DNA of 64,000 nucleotides. Source: Litorivivens sp041624475 (GTDB taxonomy: Bacteria; Pseudomonadota; Gammaproteobacteria; Pseudomonadales; Spongiibacteraceae). The translations under genes were made by a program, and so were the position numbers. Each line of letters starts with the position of its first letter. The stretch's first letter is position 1. The notes below the pieces were generated by a model. That model was given only the letters and a program-made list of their open reading frames with translations. It did not search any database and had not been told where the DNA came from. Shown here piece after piece: positions 26,582 through 35,106 of the stretch. The stretch is taken from the NCBI RefSeq assembly GCF_041624475.1, contig NZ_JBFJUX010000005.1:124001-188000 (forward strand), given 5' to 3'.

Positions 26582-28606
26582 ATGTCGAAACGTCAGATAC
26601 TGGTCACCAGCGCACTGCCCTACGCCAATGGCCCGCTCCACCTCGGCCACTTGCTGGAAACCATCCAGACCGATATCTGGGTGCGCTTCCAGAAACTGCG
26701 CGGCCACGACTGCACCTACCTGTGCGCCGACGACGCCCACGGCACGGCCATCATGCTGACAGCCGAGAAGCTGGGCATTACGCCCGAAGAGCAGATCAAG
26801 CGTGTTCAGGCGGATCACCAGCGGGATTTCGATGGTTTTCTGATCAACTTCGACAATTACTACACCACCCACTCCCCCGAGTGCGAGCACTACGCTCAGG
26901 AAATCTATCAACGCCTGGACGCCAACGGCCATATCGAAAAGCGGGAAATCACCCAGCTGTTCGACCCCGAGAAAAACCTGTTTCTGGCCGATCGCTATAT
27001 CAAGGGCGCCTGCCCCAAGTGCAAAACTGACGATCAGTACGGCGACAACTGTGAGGCCTGCGGCGCCACCTATACCCCGGCCGACCTGATCAACCCGCGC
27101 TCGGTAATCTCCGGCGCCACGCCGATTGAAAAGGCCTCCACCCATTACTTCTTCAAACTGGGTGAATTCACCGATTTTCTGAAACAGTGGACCCGCTCCG
27201 ACAGCCTCCAGCCGCAGATAGCCAACAAGCTGGGCGAATGGCTGGAAGCCGGCCTGCAATCCTGGGATATCTCCCGCGACGCCCCCTACTTCGGCTTTGA
27301 GATACCCGGCGCGCCCGGCAAATATTTTTACGTGTGGCTGGACGCCCCCATCGGCTATATGGCCAGCTGCGCCAACTGGTGTCAGCAGAACGGTCGCAGC
27401 TTTGACGAGTTCTGGGCCAAGGACTCCAAGGCCGAGCTTTATCACTTTATCGGCAAGGACATCATCAACTTCCACGGCCTGTTCTGGCCGGCAATGCTGG
27501 AGTCGGCAGGTTTCAGAACACCGACCTCAGTCTATGTACACGGCTTTCTGACGGTCAACGGCAAGAAAATGTCGAAGAGTCGGGGCACCTTTATCAAGGC
27601 AGCCACTTATCTCAAGCACTTTCAGCCGGAATACCTGCGCTACTACTTTGCCGCCAAACTGTCCGGCGGGGTCGACGACATCGATCTGAGCCTGGAAGAC
27701 TTTACCCAGCGCGTAAACGCCGACCTGGTGGGCAAGCTGGTCAATATCGCCAGCCGCAGCGCCAAATTTATTCACAAGGGCAACGACGGCAAACTGAGCA
27801 GCGAGCTGCATAATCCCGAGCTCTGGCAGCGCGTCACCGGCAAGAGTGACGAAATTGCAGGCTTTTTTGACCAGCGCGAGTACAGCCGGGCCGTGCGCGA
27901 GATCATGGCGCTGGCTGATGCGGTAAACGAGTACTTCGACGCCGAAGAGCCCTGGAAAACGGCGAAAAGCGAAGATACCGCTCAGCAGGCGGTCGCCGTC
28001 AGCTCCCAGTGCGTGAACCTGTTCAGGGTTCTGATGACCTATCTGAAACCGGTGGTGCCGGCACTGGCCGAGCAGGCCGAAGCCTTCCTGAATTGCGAAC
28101 TGCGCTGGGACGGCGAATTTGCGCCGCTGCTGGATCACAAGATCGAAAAATTCAAGGCGATGATGACCCGGGTCGACAGTGACACCGTCGATAAAATGCT
28201 GGAAGAGAGCCGCGAAGAAGCAGCCGCCGTCCAGCAGGCCGCCCCGAAAAAAGCGCCCAGGAAAACCGAGTCAGCCAGCGCAGAAATTGAGTTCGACGAC
28301 TTTGCCAAAGTGGACCTGCGCATCGCTGAAATCGCCAATGCCGAATACGTTGAAGGCGCAGACAAGCTGCTGAAACTGACCCTGAATGTGGGCAACGAGA
28401 CCCGTCAGGTGTTTTCCGGCATTCGCGGCGCTTATGAGCCCGAGCAGCTGATCGGCAAGCTCACCGTGCTGGTCGCCAACCTGAAACCCCGTAAAATGCG
28501 TTTTGGCATCTCAGAGGGTATGGTGCTGGCAGCCGGGCCGGGTGGGAAAGATATATACTTGCTGGAGCCGCACGAGGGCGCCAAGCCGGGGATGCAGGTG
28601 AAGTAG
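26582..28606 (+). CDS. metG: Methionyl-tRNA synthetase
   Basis: The 674-residue class I synthetase charges tRNA-Met. The HIGH box (PYANGPLHLGH), a zinc knuckle (CPKCKTDDQYGDNCEACG) and the KMSKS loop (GKKMSKSRGT) are all present. The C-terminal domain (about 575-674, DFAKVDLRIAEI) is the EMAPII-like tRNA-binding and dimerisation domain of full-length MetG. A lysine/alanine-rich linker precedes it. A strong palindromic block follows the stop codon. Confidence 0.96.
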   Translation: MSKRQILVTSALPYANGPLHLGHLLETIQTDIWVRFQKLRGHDCTYLCADDAHGTAIMLTAEKLGITPEEQIKRVQADHQRDFDGFLINFDNYYTTHSPECEHYAQEIYQRLDANGHIEKREITQLFDPEKNLFLADRYIKGACPKCKTDDQYGDNCEACGATYTPADLINPRSVISGATPIEKASTHYFFKLGEFTDFLKQWTRSDSLQPQIANKLGEWLEAGLQSWDISRDAPYFGFEIPGAPGKYFYVWLDAPIGYMASCANWCQQNGRSFDEFWAKDSKAELYHFIGKDIINFHGLFWPAMLESAGFRTPTSVYVHGFLTVNGKKMSKSRGTFIKAATYLKHFQPEYLRYYFAAKLSGGVDDIDLSLEDFTQRVNADLVGKLVNIASRSAKFIHKGNDGKLSSELHNPELWQRVTGKSDEIAGFFDQREYSRAVREIMALADAVNEYFDAEEPWKTAKSEDTAQQAVAVSSQCVNLFRVLMTYLKPVVPALAEQAEAFLNCELRWDGEFAPLLDHKIEKFKAMMTRVDSDTVDKMLEESREEAAAVQQAAPKKAPRKTESASAEIEFDDFAKVDLRIAEIANAEYVEGADKLLKLTLNVGNETRQVFSGIRGAYEPEQLIGKLTVLVANLKPRKMRFGISEGMVLAAGPGGKDIYLLEPHEGAKPGMQVK

Positions 28607-28607
28607 G

Positions 28608-28706
28608 CCCTCACCCCAACCCTCTCCCAGAGGGAGAGGGGGCCACCGATTCAACAAGGAGGGTACCCTCTCCCTCTGGGAGAGGGACAGGGTGAGGGAG
28701 TTTTTA
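28608..28706. repeat. CTCACCCC-type palindromic repeat, probably the metG terminator
   Basis: Two arms (about 28608-28640 and 28665-28698) are inverted copies of each other over about 33 bp, each containing its own palindrome CCCTCTCCC-AGA-GGGAGAGGG. A TTTTT run follows at 28701-28705. The word family CTCACCCCAACCCTCTCCC is a widespread bacterial intergenic repeat. A diverged copy lies at 58929-58961. Directly after metG it can act as a terminator. Confidence 0.75.
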
Positions 28707-28829
28707 CGCCAGAAGCGCTTTAACACTCCCCAAACGGCCGATTTTGCCAGTCCTTTCAAGGACTTTTAAATTGAACGCTTGTTCGAAATAAAATAGACTA
28801 ACCGCCTGTTTTTTGAGCTTTGCTCACTG

Positions 28830-29096
28830 GAGGCACCACAGATCAAGTGGGCGGCATCTCAGGCATTGCGTGTGATTCACCTGCGAGACGCTGTTGTGCA
28901 GGAAGGCTGGTTGCCTTTCCAGCGACAGCAACGAAGCAGGGGCATCACACGCAATGCCCCTTCGGGCGAACCCCAGCCACACGCTGGCTGCGTTGCGCAG
29001 CTTGGCAAGGGCACCCAGCCTTGCACTTCGCTGCGCGCCTTGCCAGCGTGTGGCTGGGTTTCGCTGAGATGCTGCCCACTTGGTCTGCGGTGCCTC
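28830..29096. repeat. 267-bp nested palindromic element upstream of rnfA
   Basis: Terminal inverted repeats of 33 bp (28830-28862 and 29064-29096) differ at three positions. Inside lie a perfect 15-bp inverted pair (28862-28876 / 28944-28958) and a perfect 17-bp pair (28972-28988 / 29042-29058) which itself holds TTGGCAAGG/CCTTGCCA-type repeats. No convincing target-site duplication is seen. The whole can fold as a branched cruciform or RNA, ending 55 bp before the rnfA start. With the CTC repeat it fills the 545-bp metG-rnfA gap; no gene was found there. Confidence 0.75.
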
Positions 29097-29151
29097 TACG
29101 GGTATTTACCCACCGCGCGCACAACTTACACACTCATCGTCGAGGCCCACG

Positions 29152-29730
29152 ATGTTGGCGGACTATTCTGTTCTGTTGATCAGCGCCATTCTGGTCAACA
29201 ATTTCGTACTGGTACAGTTCCTGGGACTGTGCCCCTTCATGGGCGTTTCCAACAAACTGGAAACCGCCATCGGCATGTCCAGCGCCACCACCTTCGTGCT
29301 CACGCTGGCCTCCATCTGCAGCTGGCTGACCTATGAATGGCTGCTGGTGCCGCTGGGGCTGGAATACCTGCGCACCATCTCCTTCATTCTCGTTATCGCG
29401 GTAGTGGTGCAGTTCACCGAAATGGTGGTCCGCAAAACCAGCCCCCTGCTCTACAAAGTGCTCGGCGTCTTTCTGCCCCTGATCACCACCAACTGCGCGG
29501 TGCTGGGTGTCGCCCTGCTCAACATCAACAAAGAACACAGCTTCGTCGAGTCTGCCCTCTACGGCTTTGGCGCTGCCGCCGGTTTTTCGCTGGTTCTCGT
29601 GCTGTTTGCCGCCATGCGCGAGCGCCTAGCGGTAGCTGACGTGCCCCAACCCTTTCAAGGCCCTGCCATCGGCATGGTAACGGCTGGCCTGATGTCGCTG
29701 GCCTTTATGGGCTTTGCGGGTCTGGTGTAG
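29152..29730 (+). CDS. rnfA: Rnf electron transport complex subunit A
   Basis: The 192-residue integral membrane protein (about six helices) begins MLADYSVLLISAILVNNFVLVQFLGLCPFMG, which is diagnostic for RnfA/RsxA. The Rnf complex couples ferredoxin:NAD+ electron transfer to ion movement across the inner membrane, and RnfA helps form the central membrane iron-sulphur centre with RnfE. The true start is the ATG at 29152; longer readings run into the upstream palindrome. It is the first gene of rnfABCDGE. Confidence 0.96.
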   Translation: MLADYSVLLISAILVNNFVLVQFLGLCPFMGVSNKLETAIGMSSATTFVLTLASICSWLTYEWLLVPLGLEYLRTISFILVIAVVVQFTEMVVRKTSPLLYKVLGVFLPLITTNCAVLGVALLNINKEHSFVESALYGFGAAAGFSLVLVLFAAMRERLAVADVPQPFQGPAIGMVTAGLMSLAFMGFAGLV

Positions 29731-29739
29731 GAGGCTGTG

Positions 29740-30375
29740 ATGATTGAACTGCTGTCCCAACACCCCTTTATCGCCGCCCTCGGTTCATTGGCCTTGCTCG
29801 GCCTCGCCTTTGGCTCCCTGCTCGGGTTTGCTGCGGTCAAATTCAAGACCGAAGGCGACCCGATTGCCGACCAGGTTGAAGCCCTGCTGCCGCAGACCCA
29901 GTGCGGCCAGTGCGGCTACCCCGGCTGCCGCCCCTACGCCGAGGCCATTGCTCAAGGCGACGCTATAAACAAATGCCCCCCCGGCGGCGAAACGACGATC
30001 AACGCGCTGGCCGACCTGCTGGATGTGGAAGCTCTGCCGCTGGACGCCGAAGAAGAAAGCGTGCCCTCGGTCGCTTATATCCGCGAAGACGAGTGCATCG
30101 GCTGCACCAAGTGCATTCAGGCCTGCCCGGTAGACGCCATTGTTGGCGCCGCCAAACACATGCATACCGTGGTCGCCAGCGAATGCACCGGCTGCGATCT
30201 CTGCGTGGAGCCCTGCCCGGTGGATTGCATCGACATGATTCCGCTGCCCACCACCGTGCAGAACTGGAGCTGGGAACTGCCCCCCTCTGCCGAAGAAGCC
30301 ATTACCGAAGACCTGATTGCGACTGACCGCGGCAATTCCGGTGAAGACAGCAAGGATAGAGATCAGGCCGCATGA
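29740..30375 (+). CDS. rnfB: Rnf electron transport complex subunit B
   Basis: The 211-residue protein has an N-terminal transmembrane anchor (about 10-32), an Fe-S domain (CGQCGYPGCRPYAEA...CPPGG) and two 4Fe-4S ferredoxin motifs (CIGCTKCIQACP, CTGCDLCVEPCP). It is the cytoplasmic entry point for electrons. The ATG at 29740 has AGGAGG spaced five bases upstream; a GTG one codon earlier is less likely. The stop overlaps the rnfC start (ATGA). Confidence 0.96.
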   Translation: MIELLSQHPFIAALGSLALLGLAFGSLLGFAAVKFKTEGDPIADQVEALLPQTQCGQCGYPGCRPYAEAIAQGDAINKCPPGGETTINALADLLDVEALPLDAEEESVPSVAYIREDECIGCTKCIQACPVDAIVGAAKHMHTVVASECTGCDLCVEPCPVDCIDMIPLPTTVQNWSWELPPSAEEAITEDLIATDRGNSGEDSKDRDQAA

Positions 30376-32678
30376 GAAAAATCTGGGATATTCACGGCGG
30401 CGTTCACCCGCCGGAAAACAAGACACAATCGCTGCAGCGCGGCATTGAAAATGCGGGCATTCCACCCGTTCTGGTACACCCGCTGTCCCAACATATCGGC
30501 GCACCGGCAGCGCCCATCGTTGAAGTGGGCCAGAGCGTGCTGAAAGGCCAGATGATCGCCGAAGCCAAGGGCTTTGTTAGCGTACCCGTGCACGCCGCCA
30601 GTTCCGGCACCGTCAGCGCCATTGAGCATCGGGAAATTCCACATCCTTCGGGTCTGCTTGCGCCCTGCATCGTAATAGACACTGACGGCAAAGACGAGTG
30701 GATCGAACTCGATCCGGTAGACGACTACACTGCGCTGGAGAAAGCCGACCTGCTGCACCGGATTCGCGATTGCGGCATTGCCGGCATGGGCGGCGCCGGC
30801 TTTCCCTCTGCAGTAAAACTCAGCACCCGCGATGATGCGGTGATCGATACGCTGATTATCAATGGCACAGAGTGCGAGCCCTATATCACTGCCGACGACA
30901 TGCTGATGCGTGAGCGCGCGGATCAGATCATTGCCGGCATTAAAATCCTCCAGCATCTGATTCAGCCCACCGAGCAAACGCTGATAGGCGTCGAGGACAA
31001 CAAGCCGGAAGGCATCGCCGCACTGCGCCAAGCGGCCGAAGACAGCAATATTGAAATCGTGGTGTTTCCCACCAAATATCCCTCGGGCGGCGAAAAGCAG
31101 CTGATCCAGATCCTGACGGGCCGTGAAGTACCTTCCGGCGGCCTGCCGGCAGACGTGGGCATTGTTTGCCAGAACATCGGCACCACCGTCGCCATTCATC
31201 GGGCGGTACAGTTCGGCGAGCCGCTGATTTCCCGCATCACCACGGTAACCGGAGAGGCGTGCAGCGCTCCCGGTAACTTTGAAGTGCTGCTGGGCACCCC
31301 CGTAGATTACCTGCTCAAACTCGGCGGTTTTAACCAGCAGCAGTGTCTTCGCCTAGTGATGGGCGGGCCGATGATGGGCTTCACCCTGAAAGACACCTCA
31401 GTGCCAGTGGTGAAAACCACTAACTGTCTGCTGGCGCCGACAACAGAAGAGCTGCCGCCACCACCGCCGGCACAGGCCTGTATTCGCTGCGGCCTGTGCG
31501 CAGAGGCCTGCCCGGTTTCACTGCTGCCCCAGCAGATGTACTGGTTCGCCCGTGGCAAGGAATACGAAAAGCTCGAAGACCACAACCTGTTTGATTGCAT
31601 CGAATGCGGCGCCTGCTCCTACGCCTGCCCCAGCAATATTCCGCTGGTGCAGTACTACCGCGCTTCCAAAGCGGAAATTCGCAAGCAGCAGCAGGAAAAG
31701 GTGAAATCCGAACACGCCAAGGCGCGCTTTGAAGCACGGCAGCTGCGCATCGAACGCGAAGAGGCGGAAAAAGAAGCCCGCCGCAAAGCCCGCCAGGAAG
31801 CCGCCAAGAAAAAAGCCGCCGCTGGCAAAGACCCGATCAAGGCAGCACAGGAAAAAGCTGCCGCGCCTGCGGTCGACCCGGCACAAGCTGCTATTGAGAA
31901 AGCCATGGCCAAGCGCAGCGGCGAGGCTCCGCAGGAAAGCAGTGAGGAAACACTGGCGCGCCTGCAAAAAGCCGTAGAAACTGCCGAAAAGCGCCTCGAA
32001 AGCGCCAGCGCTAAACTCAAGGAAGCAGAAGCCGCCGACGCGCCGAACCTGGGTGCCCTGCAAACCGCCCATGAACGCATGACCGAAAAGCTGGCCAAGG
32101 CAAAAGAAGAACTGCAACAGCACCAGCAGGTCTCCTCCGGCGCTTCGGACACTAACGATCCTGCGGCTGCAGCCATTGCCCGTGCCCAGGCAGCCCGCGC
32201 CAGCAAGGAAGACAAAAGCCCGCTGGAAAAAGCCCAGGAGCAGGTGGCGTCGCTGGAAAAACGCCTCACCAAATCCGAGCAGAAACTGGCTGAAGCCAAG
32301 GAAAGCGGCTCCGACACCGCCGAGGTGCTGGAGCAATCCACCGCCAAACTGCGCGAAAAACTCGATGCCGCCCGCGCCGAGCTGGCGCAGATATCCGAAA
32401 GCGAAGCACCGGTGGCCGCAGCGGCCTCCACCAACGATCCGGCCCAGCTCGCCATCGAAAAAGCCATGGCCGCGCGGGAAGCGGCCGCCAAGCTGAGCCC
32501 GGAAGACAAAGCCCGAAAGGCACTGGAGTCGCTTGAAGCACGCGTGGAAAAAACCCGCGCCAAACTGGCAGAAGCCGAAGAAAGTGGTGCCGACACCGTT
32601 GAAGTACTGCGCGATACCCTCGCCAAGCTCGAAGACAAGCTGGCCGAGGCGCGCAAGGATGCAGGAGTTGAGGGATAA
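30372..32678 (+). CDS. rnfC: Rnf electron transport complex subunit C with long repetitive C-terminal tail
   Basis: The 768-residue subunit binds NADH/FMN (GMGGAGFPSAVKL) and carries two 4Fe-4S motifs (CIRCGLCAEACP, CIECGACSYACPS) in its conserved part (1 to about 440). The remaining 325 residues are Ala/Lys/Glu-rich, predicted helical, and contain at least three imperfect units of about 80 residues, each opened by a (N/V)DPAxxAIxKAMAxR-like motif. Such tails vary in length among RnfC proteins and their role is unclear. It is coupled to rnfB by a 4-bp overlap and lies 3 bp ahead of rnfD. Confidence 0.95.
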   Translation: MRKIWDIHGGVHPPENKTQSLQRGIENAGIPPVLVHPLSQHIGAPAAPIVEVGQSVLKGQMIAEAKGFVSVPVHAASSGTVSAIEHREIPHPSGLLAPCIVIDTDGKDEWIELDPVDDYTALEKADLLHRIRDCGIAGMGGAGFPSAVKLSTRDDAVIDTLIINGTECEPYITADDMLMRERADQIIAGIKILQHLIQPTEQTLIGVEDNKPEGIAALRQAAEDSNIEIVVFPTKYPSGGEKQLIQILTGREVPSGGLPADVGIVCQNIGTTVAIHRAVQFGEPLISRITTVTGEACSAPGNFEVLLGTPVDYLLKLGGFNQQQCLRLVMGGPMMGFTLKDTSVPVVKTTNCLLAPTTEELPPPPPAQACIRCGLCAEACPVSLLPQQMYWFARGKEYEKLEDHNLFDCIECGACSYACPSNIPLVQYYRASKAEIRKQQQEKVKSEHAKARFEARQLRIEREEAEKEARRKARQEAAKKKAAAGKDPIKAAQEKAAAPAVDPAQAAIEKAMAKRSGEAPQESSEETLARLQKAVETAEKRLESASAKLKEAEAADAPNLGALQTAHERMTEKLAKAKEELQQHQQVSSGASDTNDPAAAAIARAQAARASKEDKSPLEKAQEQVASLEKRLTKSEQKLAEAKESGSDTAEVLEQSTAKLREKLDAARAELAQISESEAPVAAAASTNDPAQLAIEKAMAAREAAAKLSPEDKARKALESLEARVEKTRAKLAEAEESGADTVEVLRDTLAKLEDKLAEARKDAGVEG

Positions 32679-32681
32679 AAT

Positions 32682-33725
32682 ATGGCCTTGTTAACCGTCA
32701 GCTCACCCCACGCCCACGGGCCCATGAGTACGGCCACCGTCATGCGACTGGTGCTGCTCTCAACCCTGCCCGGCGTCTTCGCTCTCACGTATTTTTTCGG
32801 CTTCGGCACCCTCAGCAATATTTTGCTGGCCTCCTTGCTCGCACTGGGCATGGAAGCGCTGATACTGAAAATTCGCAAACGTCCCATCGGTTTTTACCTG
32901 AACGACTGCAGCGCACTGGTGACCGCCGTGCTGCTGGGCATTGCCCTGCCCCCGGCCTCGCCCTGGTGGATTCTAGCCGTCGGCATACTGTTTGCCATCG
33001 TCTTTGCCAAGCACCTCTACGGCGGCATGGGCTATAACCCCTTTAATCCGGCGATGGTCGGCTATGTGGTCTTGCTGATTTCCTTCCCGGTGCAAATGAC
33101 CAGCTGGGTCGCGCCCATCGGCACCTTTAACGGAGAAGTGCTCGGCCCCATCGACGCGCTGATGCGCACCTTCAGTTTCAGTGGGGTCGATGCGGTCACC
33201 ATGGCAACACCGCTCGATGTGCTCAAACAGAATAACTCGCTGCTGGTTGAAGACCTGTGGGCGAGCAACAGCCAGTTTGGCACACTGGCCGGTGTCGGTT
33301 GGGAGTGGGCCAATGTCGGCTTCCTTCTGGGCGGGCTATACCTGCTGTATCGCCGGGTTTTTACCTGGCACGCGCCGATCAGCATGCTGATGTCGCTTAC
33401 CCTGCTGTCGGCCCTGTTTTACGACGGCGGCAGCTCCGCCTCCGGCGGTTCGCCCCTGTTTCACCTGTTCAGCGGTGCAACGATGCTCGGCGCCTTTTTT
33501 ATTGTCACCGACCCGGTAACGTCTGCCGTATCGAACAAAGGCCGAATTATCTACGGTGCCTGTATCGGTATTCTGGTCTACCTGATTCGCGTCTGGGGCA
33601 ACTACCCCGACGCCATCGCCTTCTCGGTGCTGCTGATGAACTTCGCCGCTCCGCTGCTGGATCACTACACCCAGCCGCGCACCTATGGACACAAGAAGAA
33701 AAACCTGCAGAAGGAGGCTGACTGA
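32682..33725 (+). CDS. rnfD: Rnf electron transport complex subunit D
   Basis: The 347-residue integral membrane flavoprotein carries a covalently bound FMN. About nine hydrophobic helices are visible, and GVDAVTMATPLDVL contains the threonine expected to bind FMN. The N-terminus (LLTVSSPHAHGPMSTATVMRLVL) is typical of RnfD/RsxD. The gene begins three bases after the rnfC stop and its TGA overlaps the rnfG ATG (TGATG). Confidence 0.95.
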   Translation: MALLTVSSPHAHGPMSTATVMRLVLLSTLPGVFALTYFFGFGTLSNILLASLLALGMEALILKIRKRPIGFYLNDCSALVTAVLLGIALPPASPWWILAVGILFAIVFAKHLYGGMGYNPFNPAMVGYVVLLISFPVQMTSWVAPIGTFNGEVLGPIDALMRTFSFSGVDAVTMATPLDVLKQNNSLLVEDLWASNSQFGTLAGVGWEWANVGFLLGGLYLLYRRVFTWHAPISMLMSLTLLSALFYDGGSSASGGSPLFHLFSGATMLGAFFIVTDPVTSAVSNKGRIIYGACIGILVYLIRVWGNYPDAIAFSVLLMNFAAPLLDHYTQPRTYGHKKKNLQKEAD

Positions 33726-34366
33726 TGTTAGGACAATCAATTAGCCGCAACAGCCTTCTGCTGGGTCTTTTCGCGGCCTTTACCAGTGCCATTATTGCAA
33801 GCACCTACCTCGGCAGCCGCGACCAGATCAAGGCCAACATTCGCGCCGCCGAAGAAAAAGCTCTGCTGCAGATTATTTCCGAAGATCGCCACGATAATTC
33901 CATGCTCGACAATACGGTCGCTACCGACAATGTCGAGCTGCTGGGTCTGCGTGAAAGCAAGGACATCTACCTCGCAACACAAGACGGCCAGTTCGTCGGC
34001 GCGATCATTCCCGCTACCTCCCGTGAGGGCTACACCGGCGATATCGACCTGATTGTCGGCGTCAATCGCGACGGCAGCATCGCCGGCGTGCGGGTATTAT
34101 CCCACCGTGAAACGCCCGGGCTGGGCGACGCGGTGGAGCGCAAGAAAAGCGATTGGGTTGACAGCTTTATCGGCAAAAGTCTGAACAATCCACAACCGGC
34201 TCAGTGGGGTGTGACGAAAGACGGCGGTGTATTCGATACCTTTACCGGCGCCACCATTACTCCGCGTGCGGTGACTGGCGCAGTATATAAAGCCTTGCAG
34301 TATTTCGATCAAAACCGCGACCATCTGATTGCGAGCGCGGAAAAGGAGATAAGCGGCGATGAGTGA
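33725..34366 (+). CDS. rnfG: Rnf electron transport complex subunit G
   Basis: The 213-residue protein has one N-terminal membrane anchor (about 8-30) and a periplasmic FMN domain. FTGATITPRAV holds the S/TGAT motif whose threonine is covalently flavinylated; GVRVLSHRETPGLGD is also characteristic. It overlaps rnfD by one base and rnfE by 8 bp. An ApbE flavin transferase, needed for this modification, is not in the window. Confidence 0.95.
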   Translation: MLGQSISRNSLLLGLFAAFTSAIIASTYLGSRDQIKANIRAAEEKALLQIISEDRHDNSMLDNTVATDNVELLGLRESKDIYLATQDGQFVGAIIPATSREGYTGDIDLIVGVNRDGSIAGVRVLSHRETPGLGDAVERKKSDWVDSFIGKSLNNPQPAQWGVTKDGGVFDTFTGATITPRAVTGAVYKALQYFDQNRDHLIASAEKEISGDE

Positions 34367-35072
34367 CACAAACTACCGCGACCTGTCCCTGAACGGCTTG
34401 TGGAAAAACAACCCGGCCATCGTTCAACTGCTGGGCCTGTGCCCCCTGCTGGCGGTCACCGGCACGGTGGTGAACTCACTCGGTATGGCGCTGGCAACGC
34501 TGTTTGTGTTGCTGGCCTCCAGCACCTCGGTCTCGCTGATTCGCGGCTTTGTGTCGGATGCCGTGCGTCTGCCTGCCTTCGTCATGATCATCGCCTCGGC
34601 AGTGACCTGCACCGAACTGCTGATGCAAGCCTATACCTACGAGCTGTTTCAGATCCTCGGGATTTTTCTGCCACTGATCACAACCAACTGTTTGATTCTG
34701 GGCCGCGCCGATGCCTTCGCCAGCAAGAACAGCCTTGGCCCGGCGATGGTAGACGGGCTGATGATGGGGCTGGGCTTTGGCGTTATTCTCGTGGTACTGG
34801 GTGCCCTGCGCGAGCTGGTCGGTACCGGGGCACTGTTTGCCAATATGGATCTGCTGTTCGGTGAAGGCGCTAAAAGCTGGAAAATTGTTTTCTTCAAAGA
34901 CTACAACCAGTTTCTGGTGGCCATTCTGCCGCCCGGTGCCTTTATCGTTACCGGGCTTATTATCGCCGTAAAAAACATGATCGACGACGGTATCAAAAAG
35001 CGCGAAGCGGCGCGTACCGCAGGGCAACCCAAGGAGAGCCGCCGAGTGCGGGTTACCGGCAATATCAGCTAG
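34359..35072 (+). CDS. rnfE: Rnf electron transport complex subunit E
   Basis: The 237-residue membrane protein is the paralogue of RnfA (about six helices; NPAIVQLLGLCPLLAVTGTVVNSLGM near the start, PLITTNCLILGRADAFAS in the middle). It is the last gene of rnfABCDGE. Unlike in E. coli and many pseudomonads, nth does not follow; a convergent unrelated gene begins 23 bp away. An 8-bp-stem hairpin (35086-35106) lies at the junction. Confidence 0.95.
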   Translation: MSDTNYRDLSLNGLWKNNPAIVQLLGLCPLLAVTGTVVNSLGMALATLFVLLASSTSVSLIRGFVSDAVRLPAFVMIIASAVTCTELLMQAYTYELFQILGIFLPLITTNCLILGRADAFASKNSLGPAMVDGLMMGLGFGVILVVLGALRELVGTGALFANMDLLFGEGAKSWKIVFFKDYNQFLVAILPPGAFIVTGLIIAVKNMIDDGIKKREAARTAGQPKESRRVRVTGNIS

Positions 35073-35085
35073 CTCAAACTGCCAA

Positions 35086-35106
35086 GAGGCCGCCTCACGC
35101 GGCCTC
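35086..35106. terminator. Hairpin at the convergent rnfE / racemase-like junction
   Basis: GAGGCCGC-CTCAC-GCGGCCTC is a perfect 8-bp stem. The racemase-like stop codon lies in its loop. There is no T-run on either side, so it may be a weak bidirectional terminator or chance. Confidence 0.4.

Noticed and set aside
28820..29179. Open frames running through the nested palindrome upstream of rnfA
   Set aside because: They read across inverted repeats in several frames, show no homology-like pattern and would extend RnfA with residues foreign to the family.
31655..32887. Long Ser/Ala-rich open frame on the minus strand opposite rnfC and rnfD
   Set aside because: It mirrors the Ala/Lys/Glu-rich RnfC tail in the antisense frame and starts inside rnfD; no motif and no ribosome site were seen.
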